Source: Carpediemonas membranifera
Taxonomy: Eukaryota > Fornicata
Direction of reading: 5' to 3'
Length of the DNA: 64,000 bases
NCBI GenBank assembly: GCA_019828565.1
Contig: JAHDYR010000025.1
Coordinates: 930,001-994,000 of the forward strand
Shown here piece by piece: positions 40,892-51,200 of this stretch; the first letter of the stretch is position 1, and every line of letters begins with the position of its first letter. The notes under the pieces were generated by a model, which saw only the letters and a program-made list of their open reading frames with translations, had not been told where the DNA came from and did no database searches. A program made the position numbers and the translations under genes.

Positions 40892-42501
40892 TTATGAACC
40901 ATACGGGTCGATGTCGACGGGAATGATGTCTTCCCACGACTCGGGCGTCTCGCACTCGACTGGCTCAGCGCCAGCCTCGGATACCCTGAACCACTGGCCA
41001 GTAGCGTCGCGGAATGAGCTGAAGGCTTCATCTTCTTGAGTTGTGATACCAACTGCCGTCGCCTCAAAAGGCACGCTGTACTGGTTTTCTCCGTCGCATA
41101 GATGAGTGCGGCCCTCAGTGACCCAGATAAGATCATAGTCACAAAAGAATCCCTTGACTCTCTCTGGGAACCGGAATTGGGTGGCTGTGAGGCACTTGTC
41201 GCCCTCGCTGTACCCAGGCAGCAGGCCCGACTGGGCGATATGAGGTGTAACTCGGCCAGCGAAGAGCAGCTGGCGGCCGCTGAGGAAGACGTTGAAGAAT
41301 AATTCAAAGGCTATGATCCGGTCGACCCTGAATGGCAGCTCCTCGAAGCCGGTCATCTCGTTCTCGTGACCGAGACCCAGCCGGCCATTCTCGTTCCATC
41401 CGCCGATCACCTGCCGATCGCCCATTGACAGGATAACAGTGTAGAATGAATCCACGATGTGATCTGCGACAAAGCCAGTGGGTACGGCGACTGGGTGGAA
41501 GAGGTGCCTGTTCTCGTCCTCGACTGTGCCGACAAACGCTTTCGCATCCGCACCAGCCATGACAGTGCCGACCGGAGTGAAGATGAACGTTCGAGCTCTT
41601 ATCAGCGATACACCAGTCACCATCCTGTGCTTCTCCCAGGGGGGCAGGCTGGCCTCGTGCTCGGCGACCTTGGGCAGGCGGGGAAGGTGAGGCGGGTCGG
41701 GTCGACGAACCCAGATGACTTGAACCCCAGCTGACCATATCCGCTATCACCCCAGCCCCACAGACCCTTGGGTGTCCTGGCGATGTGTGTGATCTCGTCG
41801 CTGTAGACCTCGAGGGCCCTGGGCATCCTGGCCCTGGTGAGGGCGGCGTGATAGTCAGTGTCGAGCATGAAGAGTCGGCCCATGTACATGAGGTGGTGGT
41901 AGCAATCGCCGTATACTGTGTACTGATAGCTCTCGCCGTCCTTCTCGGCGACGTTCAGCGAGAAGAAGAACTTGCGGCAGAGGAACCAGAGGCACTTGGC
42001 CTCGGGGGTGAGAGCCTTGCGGATTCTGTTATGCATCTCAATATCATCTGGCTCCTTCTCTCGAGCCTCCTCCAGCACCCTGTCCTCTAGATCGGGGTTG
42101 GCTCCGCCACCCAGCAGACACGCCCACACCGCGCCCTGGTTCAGCGTGTGCATGGCGATCGGGAGCTCCTCGCCGTCCGCGAGCTCGACGTTCATGGACA
42201 GCGGGGGGCCACTGGTGAGGATCGAGCGGGCGCGGTCGAGGAGGGCTTGCGCGGATGGTTCGAGAGGGTGGATCTCGGAGAGCGTGGCGAGGAGGGATTC
42301 GAGAGAAGGGACGCTCGTTGGTGTAGCAGTGCTCTTGTTGTTGTGGATCGAGGGCATCTGCTCGCGGAAGTGCCTGGAGTAGGCGTGCTGGAGCAACGAG
42401 GGGATGTCCCCGGAGATGGAGGCCGTTACAACGAGCGAGGCGCGGAATACGGAGATAAGCGCATCTTTGATGGCCGATGGCGAGGAACTAGCGCTGCTCA
42501 T
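40892..42501 (-). pseudogene. RCC1-like family, copy I (one-base frameshift)
   Basis: It opens at the ATG at 42501 (MSSASSSPSAIKDAL) with the family promoter flank before it. It is intact except at about 41672, where the codons for FPACPKVAEHE lack one C in a C-run; the frame changes and would stop near 41617, while the rest of the protein (VTGVSLIRARTF onward to VDIDPYGS) continues in another frame to 40892. The same one-base loss occurs in copy L. The middle block (ADAKAFVGTVEDENRHLF, VIGGWNENGRLGLGHENE) is shared with copies K and L, the last block (ITTQEDEAFSSFRDA) with copies F and M. If the missing C is an assembly error this is an ordinary gene. Confidence 0.75.
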
Positions 42502-42575
42502 TGGTCCCAACGCTCAGTTCGGTAGTTGCTCAAATTCTGACTGCCGACTCGCCGACCACCGACGCCAGCTGCGAA
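42502..42575 (-). promoter_or_regulatory. conserved 5' flank of RCC1-like copy I
   Basis: About 70 bases next to the start codon are shared with copies E, F and K, including a CTGACTGCCGACTCGCCGAC block. Conservation outside the coding region, ending near the same point in copies I and K, suggests promoter or 5' leader function (inference). Confidence 0.5.
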
Positions 42576-43025
42576 GCAGGCGTGTCGCGCGAGTCATGCT
42601 CACAGTGGAGAGCCAACTAGATCATTTCCCAAGCTGCCGAGGGGCCTCTGAACTCTGCCGTGTGAAGGCCTCCCACACTGGTCAAGTTTCGGCAAGCGCG
42701 TCGGGTACAATGTTGGCTGGTGCTCACTCCACATGCAGCAATCCAGCTCGAGAAGACCCCAAACACCTAGTAGCCTTTATTAACATCTACAAGCGACACG
42801 AGGTCATCTCTTCCCTGTGCTATCCGCAGTATATTCTGGGCGATCGGCTCAAAGTACCACTCCTGGGTCATGCTGTCCGCCATGGGGAGCCATGCACGGT
42901 GCGGGGAGAGTACAATGTTGGGCAGGGTATCAAAGGGGTGGGTGAAGGGGAGCGTGTCGTCGTGGTGCCTGGCCACGGATACATTGCAGAAGCGAGGAAT
43001 ACTATTCATGTAATTCGTCAAGTAG
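42576..43025. other. intergenic region between copies I and J
   Basis: About 450 bases, no credible gene. A plus-strand frame (42404-43120) shows no family resemblance. Confidence 0.45.
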
Positions 43026-44804
43026 TCAACTATCTATCGGATTGTGACTCCGACAACGGCGCAAAGGGCAGTCAGTCCGGACCATCCGTTGGTCTTGCTC
43101 ATAGACGTCGACCGGGGTGACCTCAGCAGTGCAAGGAGGCGGCCTACCACACTCGATCAGCTCTTTCCCATCCTTTTTCAGCCCGCGCCAGCGCCCGGCA
43201 CTGTCATGGATGTAAGAGGAGCAGGGTTCCCTGGAACCGATGCAGCGGTCATGCCAGGCCACTGCCGTAGTCACAATGTCAAGGCTGACTGGCACACGAT
43301 CGCTGTCGGTGACATGGGTCGCCCCATTGCTGATCCAGACAACCATACGCTCGTTAGAAAAGAAGCCCGAGACATGGGATGAGAACTGGAGCGGCGTGGC
43401 AGTGAGGCATTTCTCGCCCTGCTGGTATCCTGGAAGCAGGCCTGACTGGGCGATGTGCTCTGGGACCCAGCCGGAGAAAAGAAGCCGACTGTCAGCGAGG
43501 AAAATGTTCCAGCTGTTGCCGTGACCCAGCATCAGGTCGACCCCGAAGGGAAGCTCCTGGAACCCACACATCTCATCGTTGTGCCCGAGTCCCAACTGGC
43601 CATTCCAGTTGCGACCGCAAATCATCTGTCGATCGCCAGAAGACAGAATGACAGTTGAGCAAGCTGCCATCACATATTGTGGCACAAAGTGATCTGGAAC
43701 AATGACAAGGCGGAAGAGGCTGGCCGACTTCCCGACGGAGCCGACGAAATGCCAGGATTCATAGCCAGACATCACCACGCCGAGAGGGGTGAGGATGAAG
43801 GTGCCGCCGAAGCACAGCGACACACCGGTCACCACCCTGTGCTTCTCCCAGGGGGGCAGGCTGGCCTCGAGCTCGGCGACCTTGGGGCAGGCGGGGAAGG
43901 TGAGGCGGGTCGGGTCGACGAACCCAGATGACTTGAACCCCAGCTGGCCATATTCGTTGTAGCCCCAGCCCCACATGCCCTTGGGGGTCCTGGCGATGTG
44001 GGCGAGGTGACCATCAAACTCGTGGCTGTAGACCTCGAGGGCCCTGGGCATCCTGGCCCTGGTGAGGGTGGTGTGGTGCCTTGTGTCGAGCATGAAGAGT
44101 CGGCCCATGTACATGCGGTGATAATAGCTATTGTAATGCCCGGTATGTTGGTACTTCTCGCCGTCCTTCTCGGCGACGTTCAGCGAGAAGAAGAACTTGC
44201 GGCAGAGGAACCAGAGGCACTTGGCCTCGGGGGCGAGAGCCTTGCGGATCTTGTCGTGCATCGTGGTCTTGCCGGGCCACTTCATTCGAGCATCATCCAG
44301 CACCGTGTCCTCGAGGTCGGGGTTGGCCCCCGCCTCGACGAGCAGCGCCCAGATCGTACCCTGCAAAAGCGTGAAGATGCAGGGCGGGAGCTCCTCGCCG
44401 GGCGCCAGTGGGATGTCCATGCTCACACCGGGCCTCCCAGAAGAAAGGATGTTGACCGCTTCGGTACGCGTAACCTGACCAGTACAGGAGTGGTCCTCGG
44501 GCAGGTCCTCTCCGAACTCAAGAACGTTGGCCTCACGAACCATCTTTCCAGTGTTGCAAGGCATCTCTGCCTTCTGGGTGGGCAAGTTGGCATGTAGATG
44601 GAAAGTTTTGCCGCTTTCGATGCCTTCGGGGCTCGTAGGCTTCGTAACGCACATCGTCTCGAGACGTGAACGGATTTCGTCCAGTCTGGCTAACAAAGGC
44701 TTGATCTCCCAATCAGAAAGCTGTATACCACGTAACATATTAAGATTACGCCCAATGCCTTCGATGTGGGCATCCAGTTGCTCAAGTTCCTCTTGCCCTG
44801 CCAT
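43026..44804 (-). CDS. divergent RCC1-like family protein, copy J
   Basis: An intact 592-residue member, the most divergent of the group. The N-terminus (MAGQEELEQLDAHIEGIG, a coiled-coil-like segment) is unrelated to the others. The central part is almost identical to them (GANPDLEDTVLDDAR, PEAKCLWFLCRKFFFSLNVAEKDGE, MPRALEVYS, GMWGWGYNEYGQLGF). The later blades again diverge (VILSSGDRQMICGRNWNGQLGLGHNDE; LFSGWVPEHIAQSG) and the C-terminus is longer. This contrast, a conserved core between diverged ends, suggests gene conversion of the core from the other copies. The frame is open upstream to a TTG at 44864; the first ATG is at 44804. No signal peptide. Confidence 0.82.
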   Translation of the reverse strand: MAGQEELEQLDAHIEGIGRNLNMLRGIQLSDWEIKPLLARLDEIRSRLETMCVTKPTSPEGIESGKTFHLHANLPTQKAEMPCNTGKMVREANVLEFGEDLPEDHSCTGQVTRTEAVNILSSGRPGVSMDIPLAPGEELPPCIFTLLQGTIWALLVEAGANPDLEDTVLDDARMKWPGKTTMHDKIRKALAPEAKCLWFLCRKFFFSLNVAEKDGEKYQHTGHYNSYYHRMYMGRLFMLDTRHHTTLTRARMPRALEVYSHEFDGHLAHIARTPKGMWGWGYNEYGQLGFKSSGFVDPTRLTFPACPKVAELEASLPPWEKHRVVTGVSLCFGGTFILTPLGVVMSGYESWHFVGSVGKSASLFRLVIVPDHFVPQYVMAACSTVILSSGDRQMICGRNWNGQLGLGHNDEMCGFQELPFGVDLMLGHGNSWNIFLADSRLLFSGWVPEHIAQSGLLPGYQQGEKCLTATPLQFSSHVSGFFSNERMVVWISNGATHVTDSDRVPVSLDIVTTAVAWHDRCIGSREPCSSYIHDSAGRWRGLKKDGKELIECGRPPPCTAEVTPVDVYEQDQRMVRTDCPLRRCRSHNPIDS

Positions 44805-45129
44805 GAATGATGTGAGCAGGCAATCGACTTCCAACCGAGTCGCTTCTGGTGATGAGCTCGGCAATCGCTCAGCATGTCAGACTTCTGGCTGACTTGGGGC
44901 CTCCCACCACCTTTTTGAACTTTGTTGACCGTATCATGGCTGAATATGGCGGACTATCCGCGAGCTGAAGCACTGTCCGGTAATACTCCGTCGGTCAAGA
45001 TCAATCTTGGGGCAGCCATCTCTCATTATCTCGCAGAGTAAGATCTTATGATTCATGGGCAGTTTTGGACACAAAGTTGATGGCAAGGATAATAATCGAT
45101 GACACTCACTGTAGACACCAACATAAGTG
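44805..45129. other. divergent intergenic region
   Basis: 325 bases between the divergently oriented copy J and D-lactate dehydrogenase. No gene or repeat recognised; presumably both promoters. Confidence 0.5.
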
Positions 45130-46140
45130 ATGCGCGTGGCTTTCTTTGGCACAAAAACGTTTGATAGAGAGTCTTTTGACGACAGTAACGAGGCCAACCA
45201 TCGTTTCCACTTCGACATCGATTATTTCGACGTTGCTCTCACCGAACGAACGCTTCCTCTCGCACACGGCTACCAGACAGTATGTGCCTTTGTTAATGAC
45301 GATCTTTCGGCGCCAATCCTCCGCGATCTCCACAAGCACGGCACATCCATCATTGCCCTTCGCTGTGCCGGCTACAACAACCTTGACCTCGAGACCGCCG
45401 ACGCCATAGGCATGACTGTTGTCCACGTCCCGAGCTACAGCCCCGAGGCCGTCGCCGAGCACACTGTAGCCCTCATGCTTACCCTCAACAGGAAGACACA
45501 CAAGGCGTACCAGCGTACTCGGGACGCCAACTTCAACCTGGACGGGCTCGTGGGCTTCAACCTCTTTGGCAAGACTGTGGGCATCATCGGCACAGGTCAG
45601 ATCGGCCTGGCAGCCATTAGGATCTTCCGTGGATTCGGCATGAGAGTCATCGCCCATGATCCTCATGAAAGAAGCGAGGCCAAGGAGCTCGGCGCTGAGT
45701 ACGTCGACCTCGACACTCTGTTCAGACAGTCCGACGTCATTACTCTTCATTGCCCACTGTTTGAGGCAAACTACCACATTCTCAACGCTGAGGCGTTCGC
45801 CAAGATGAAGAAGGGCGTCATGGTCATCAACACCAGCCGAGGCGCGTTGCTGAACTCGGCAGACGCTATTGAGGCGCTGAAGGATGGCACCATCAGCGCA
45901 CTCGGCCTCGACGTATACGAGGAAGAAAGCGAGCTCTTCTTCCAGGACAAGTCGAACGAGGTCATCCCAGATGACGTGTTCAGACGGTTGTCCGCATGTC
46001 ACAACGTCTTGTTCACGGGCCACCAGGCCTTCCTGACGAGGGAGGCGCTTGTGGCCATCGCCGACACTACCCTGGAGAACCTAGCCCTGCTCGACAGAGA
46101 CGACCCCTGCGACAACATCCTCCACCACAAAGGAAAGTAA
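45130..46140 (+). CDS. ldhA: D-lactate dehydrogenase (fermentative, LdhA-like)
   Basis: A 336-residue NAD-dependent D-2-hydroxyacid dehydrogenase that reduces pyruvate to D-lactate and recycles NADH in fermentation. The Rossmann motif GTGQIG is near 156, and the catalytic triad is at the usual family places: Arg in NTSRGALL (about 236), Glu in LDVYEEE (about 264) and His in FTGHQAFLT (298). LRCAGYNNLD near 77 is the substrate-side signature of LdhA-type enzymes. Length and motifs fit the bacterial LdhA branch, so a bacterial origin by transfer is plausible but needs a tree. No targeting peptide, so cytosolic. The ATG at 45130 gives the usual short N-terminus. Confidence 0.92.
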   Translation: MRVAFFGTKTFDRESFDDSNEANHRFHFDIDYFDVALTERTLPLAHGYQTVCAFVNDDLSAPILRDLHKHGTSIIALRCAGYNNLDLETADAIGMTVVHVPSYSPEAVAEHTVALMLTLNRKTHKAYQRTRDANFNLDGLVGFNLFGKTVGIIGTGQIGLAAIRIFRGFGMRVIAHDPHERSEAKELGAEYVDLDTLFRQSDVITLHCPLFEANYHILNAEAFAKMKKGVMVINTSRGALLNSADAIEALKDGTISALGLDVYEEESELFFQDKSNEVIPDDVFRRLSACHNVLFTGHQAFLTREALVAIADTTLENLALLDRDDPCDNILHHKGK

Positions 46141-46384
46141 ATGGAATGGATGCTCCATAGAAATGATTAGGATGCCCGTCACTCTTTGTGCCAGATCATG
46201 TTGACACAACAGACCTCAGAGCTGTCGCCGCCATGTTCATTGCGTGGTGACGAGCATGTCTCGGCGCTGTCCATGGTCATGCCCCAGCCTCGCTGAGGGT
46301 GTTGCGGTGTCAAGAGCTAAACCCAGGATTAACTAGGGTTAAGGAATGGTTTTAGCTTGACCATCACCAGCATCTCATCGTCTG

Positions 46385-46458
46385 CTTCGCAGCTGGCGTC
46401 GGTGGTCGGCGAGTCGGCAGTCAGAATTTGGCCATCGCCGAACTGAGCGCTGAAAGCC
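46385..46458 (+). promoter_or_regulatory. conserved 5' flank of RCC1-like copy K
   Basis: 74 bases ending at the ATG that nearly match the flanks of copies E, F and I. Upstream of this point the sequences of the copies differ, so the unit copied with the gene includes this presumed promoter. Confidence 0.5.
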
Positions 46459-48090
46459 ATGAGCAGCGCTAGTTCCTCGCCATCGGCCATCAAAGATGCG
46501 CTTATCTCCGTATTCCGCGCCTCGCTCGTTGTAACGGCCTCCATCTCCGGGGACATCCCCTCGTTGCTCCAGCACGCCTACTCCAGACACTTCGGCGAGC
46601 AGATGCCCTCGATCCACAACAACAAGAGCACTGTTACACCAACGAGCGTCCCTTCTCTCGAATCCCTCCTCGCCACGCTCTCCAAGATCCCCCCTCTCGA
46701 ACCAACCGCGCAAGCCCTCCTCGACCGCGCCCGCTCGATCCTCACCAGTGGCCCCCCGCTGTCCATGAACGTCGAGCTCGCGGACGGCGAGGAGCTCCCG
46801 GTCGCGATGCACACGCTGAACCAGGGCGCGGTGTGGGCTTGTCTCATGGGTGGTGGGGCCAACCCCGATCTAGAGGACAGGGTGCTGGAGGAGGCTCGGG
46901 AGAAGCAACCACATATGACCGATATTCATAACAGAATCCGCAAGGCTCTCACCCCCGAGGCCAAGTGCCTCTGGTTCCTCTGCCGCAAGTTCTTCTTCTC
47001 GCTGAACGTCGCCGAGAAGGACGGCAAGAGCTATCAGTGCAGCTGTAGTGGATACTACCACCACCACATGTACATGGGCCGACTCTTCATGCTCCGCACT
47101 GACTATCACGCCGCCCTCACCAGGGCCAGGATGCCCAGGGCCCTCGAGGTCTACAGCAACGAGATCACACACATCGCCAGGACACCCAAGGGTCTGTGGG
47201 GCTGGGGTGATAACGGCTCTGGTCAGCTGGGGTTCGAGTCGTCTGGGTTCGTCGACCCGACCCGCCTCACCTTCCCCGCCTGCCCCAAGGTCGCCGAGCA
47301 CGAGGCCAGCCTGCCCCCCTGGGAGAAGCACAGGGTGGTGACCGGTGTGTCGCTGATAAGAGCTCGAACGTTCATCTTCACTCCGGTCGGCACTGTCATG
47401 GCTGGTGCGGATGCGAAAGCGTTTGTCGGCACAGTCGAGGACGAGAACAGGCACCTCTTCCACCCAGTCGCCGTACCCACTGGCTTTGTCGCAGATCACA
47501 TCGTGGATTCATTCTACACTGTTATCCTGTCAATGGGCGATCGGCAGGTGATCGGCGGATGGAACGAGAATGGCCGGCTGGGACTCGGTCACGAGAACGA
47601 GATGACCGGCTTCGAGGAGCTGCCATTCAGGGTCGACCGGATCATAGCCTTTGAATTATTCTTCAACGTCTTCCTCAGCGGCCGCCAGCTGCTGTTCGCC
47701 GGCGAAGTTCCCCGTCCTATCGCCCAGTCGGGCCTGCTGCCTGGGTACAGTGAGGATGACAAGTGCCTCACAGCCACCCAGCTCCGGTTCCCAGAGAGAG
47801 TCAAGGGGTTCTGTTGCATGTTTTTGAGACTCCTCTGGGTCACTGAGGGCCGCACTCATCTGCGCAACCGTGACAAACAGTACTGTATGCCTTTTGAGGC
47901 GACGTCATTTGGCGGCAGAGTAATACGTGGCAGAGAAGTCTACTCATTACGTGACGCCGCCGGCCAGTGGTTTATGGAGAAGACATTGCCTGATGATATA
48001 GCTGGGGTAACTAGGCTGGTCAAGTGCAAAGTACCTACTTCACAATGGGAGATCATCCCAGTCGACGTCGACCCGTGGGCCGAGCAGTAA
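46459..48090 (+). CDS. RCC1-like family protein, copy K
   Basis: An intact 543-residue member. The N-terminus and helical region follow copies F and I, with small changes (AWACLMGG, the loop CSCSG before YYHH, and MLRTDYHAA where others have MLDTDYHAA). The middle block (SLIRARTFIFTPVGTVMAGADAKAF; VIGGWNENGRLGLGHENE) is that of copies I and L. The C-terminal block is its own (FGGRVIRGREVYSLRDAAGQ) and ends VDVDPWAEQ as in copies A, B and E rather than DIDPYGS. It is thus a mosaic of blocks found separately elsewhere. RCC1-type blades are at about 243 and 358. Cytosolic by absence of targeting signals; function unknown. Confidence 0.88.
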   Translation: MSSASSSPSAIKDALISVFRASLVVTASISGDIPSLLQHAYSRHFGEQMPSIHNNKSTVTPTSVPSLESLLATLSKIPPLEPTAQALLDRARSILTSGPPLSMNVELADGEELPVAMHTLNQGAVWACLMGGGANPDLEDRVLEEAREKQPHMTDIHNRIRKALTPEAKCLWFLCRKFFFSLNVAEKDGKSYQCSCSGYYHHHMYMGRLFMLRTDYHAALTRARMPRALEVYSNEITHIARTPKGLWGWGDNGSGQLGFESSGFVDPTRLTFPACPKVAEHEASLPPWEKHRVVTGVSLIRARTFIFTPVGTVMAGADAKAFVGTVEDENRHLFHPVAVPTGFVADHIVDSFYTVILSMGDRQVIGGWNENGRLGLGHENEMTGFEELPFRVDRIIAFELFFNVFLSGRQLLFAGEVPRPIAQSGLLPGYSEDDKCLTATQLRFPERVKGFCCMFLRLLWVTEGRTHLRNRDKQYCMPFEATSFGGRVIRGREVYSLRDAAGQWFMEKTLPDDIAGVTRLVKCKVPTSQWEIIPVDVDPWAEQ

Positions 48091-48267
48091 ACGAGATCCG
48101 CATCCTTGCGCCATCCTTGTGAGTCGACTCTGCCCAGCTCCGCTCTACATCCGATGCAGCTAATTGATCGCTCCACGCTCACAGGAGTTTTACTTGCCAA
48201 GCTATGTGTGTGGGCGCTTAGTGGACGCGATCTCAATTGATGGTTTCATTTCCAGCGCACAGAACAG

Positions 48268-51200
48268 ATGAACGACGCAGATGAAGATCTAACGCTCTCT
48301 TCCAACAGTGTTGACCTTATCAAACATCCCATTGTGGCGCATGGCCGCATTGTTTCGTCTCTTCTCGCGCTGCAGGAGCTGAGCGTCCCTCCCTCAGTCT
48401 TCTCCAGCGTCTACAACAGCCTCGTAGAAGAACACGGAGCACCTAACCGTGTTTTGATTACAGGAGAGACCGTTCCCCTCACCGAAGAGCAGTTCAATGC
48501 TCGCTACAGTTCCCACCCCCACAGTGTTATCCCCTCGCTCCCCCCGCTCCACCAAATGCTCCCCGCGCCACAGAATCCTGCCCCAACACGCTTCCGTGCG
48601 GCCTTTACTGGCAGGGAGATCCCTCGTGCGATGCACATGGCCCATGCTCTTTCTTCTTATCGCAGGATCCCGCCAAGTGCAATGGCTCTCGCGATCACGC
48701 CTCTTTTTACCGCTTGTGGTCATCTCTCGCCTGTGTTCTGCATTGCGTTCTCTGATGACGGCAGGCTCCTCGCAACGGGTGGGGACGACGGACTGGTCAA
48801 GTTGTGGGACACGCGGACTGGTATGCTACGCCGAACGCTCAAAGGTCATTTCCTCGGGAATACGAAGACGGATGTGATCAGCGAGATCGCCATATCGCCC
48901 GGTTCAGAATACGCTGCGTCATGCGCCGGCACCGAGTCCATCGCTTTGCTCTACCCCTTGACGCCGGGGCCAAGGCAGTACGCCGCGATTCCCCTCAAGG
49001 CGCACGATGGTCAGATCAACTTGGTGCGGTTTATCCCGCCTCATTTATGCAAGGAGCCGACCCTCATCACCGTAGCAGACGACGGACGCGTCTACCTGTG
49101 GCCTGCACGTGGAGCAGAGGCCGCGCTCAACGCTGAAGGCCCTTTTGCCCCACCCCATGAGTTCGTATACGCCTGCGAGGCCGAGGTATGCTGGGTGGAG
49201 GTGTGCCCGACACCGCCGCTCAGGATTGCGGTCGTTAATGCGGCAGGGTCTGTGATTGTCACCAGAAGAGGCCAGGACGGCGCCTGGGCCAGTACAGCTG
49301 TGCACAGCTTCGGAAGCGACGGGTCGCTCGCCAGATTCACAGAGGATGGCGCCATGCTCTTGGCGTGTAGCCAGTCTGCGGTGGCTGCGTTCGATGTCTC
49401 TGACCCCGACTCAAACCCGACTCAACTCTGGGTGTCAGATTTGACTCTGTTGCCGGCAATTGGCCCGCTGAGGAGTAGAACGCCAGTGAAAGCCCAGGTC
49501 GGCAATATGGTCCTCTCCGGCCGCCACGCAGTTGTCACGGCCGTCCAAGAGACGCCCAGAGGCAATGGCAGATTCAGACTAATCGGCATGGCATATCTTC
49601 TAGATCTTCCTACAGGTCGTATCAGATACGGTTGGACCTCAACAACAGGGGACGTGACACCGTCCGTGACGACCATCGGCGGTCTGGTCCTCTTGGGCGG
49701 GGCTGACGGATATGTCCGGTTACTCGACCCAGATTCCCCTACCGTGCCGCTCAAGACCTTTCCCTTCCCGTCATTCAACTCCTTTCCAGGGCCCGAGACG
49801 CAGCGGACTAGCGTTATTGTCAATGTGGCCTGCACGCATGCCGAGTCGAGCCCGACCGGACTCCTCGCCGCTCTAGCCAACGGGGAGGGCCAGATCCTGC
49901 TGGTTGGCCCCCACGCTGCCCGGGAGATACTCTGCCGGGCGCCACAGGAGCAGTTCTTCGAGCACGACTACATGCCAGTCACTGTTGACAGCGCGGGTTT
50001 CTCTGCTGATGTCAACACGGGTCTGCCGCCGCATATGATTCGGGATCAGATGCTGTGTAGTGCCGGGCTCAAGCCATATCGTCCAGGCCTTCCGTACCAC
50101 GCCCAACAGGAGTCTACTTTCACTGAGTTTTTACCAGATATGCGCCCGATCATTTCTGAAGTTGATTGGTATCTTCACGTGGCAGATTTCAAGCGGCAAA
50201 CCCTCACCCGCACATGCGGAGACCCCGATATCTGCCTCCCCACCGCCATCATCAAGCCCGCCCTGCTACTTCAGACCCGACCCAGAGAGAGACCCCGAGC
50301 TCCCCCTGTCCAGCGCCAGGAGGCTGAGCGAGAGGTCGAGGATGAGTCTGACACCGACGACTACACGCACCAGGAGACTCCGGTGCGACGGATCGCCGTG
50401 CGAACACGGCGGCCTGTCCGGGGGTGGTCGGACAGTGACTCGGCTGAGTCGGAACTCGACTTGACTGACTCCGACTTTGCCCCGCAGAGGAGGCGGAGGC
50501 CTGCCCCGCCATCCCCAGTGGCGAGCCCGGAACCAGACCCTAACAGGTATCGCGTGTACTATATCCCTGGATGCGGTCCCGCCCCGGACATGCCTGCCTG
50601 GCCCAACATCCCGTCCAAGCCAGTCGTTGATGCCGCAGACGTTCCTAGGCTCAGGACCCTGCCCGCCTCATCGTCGCGATGCCTCAACTCGTGTGCGCCG
50701 GTCGACGGGTTGTATATCCCGTGCCTGGGCGATCTTGTGGTCTACTCACCCACACTCCACCGCCAGTACGCTGCCAGCTTGCCGTTCATGAGACGCGGTG
50801 TGGCGAATGACATCTATCCTTGCACTTTGCCGGCAGATTTTGCATTTCCGGCACGTGTGGTCGATATCGCGAGTGAATACCATTGGTCTTTTCCGGATAA
50901 TCTTGCCGGGAAGTATTGCATCACGGTCCAGGTCATGGAACTCAAGCCAATATTGCCCATATCGGTTTCCAACATTGATTGGCTCAGGCGCTGGCCTCTG
51001 TGGCCGAATCTGTTGTTTGAGATCGGTGTGACTGAAATTGAAATCCTCGAATATCGCGAGTATCTATTGAGACAATCATCCGCTGTCACCGCCGCGGCTC
51101 CTCTGATCCCCCAAGCTGTCCCGGCGTGGGCGGCGCGACTCTCAGCCCTCCAGTCTTGCCGGCTCAGGGTTGTCACGGTGCCTGAGGTCAGATCGCCCAA

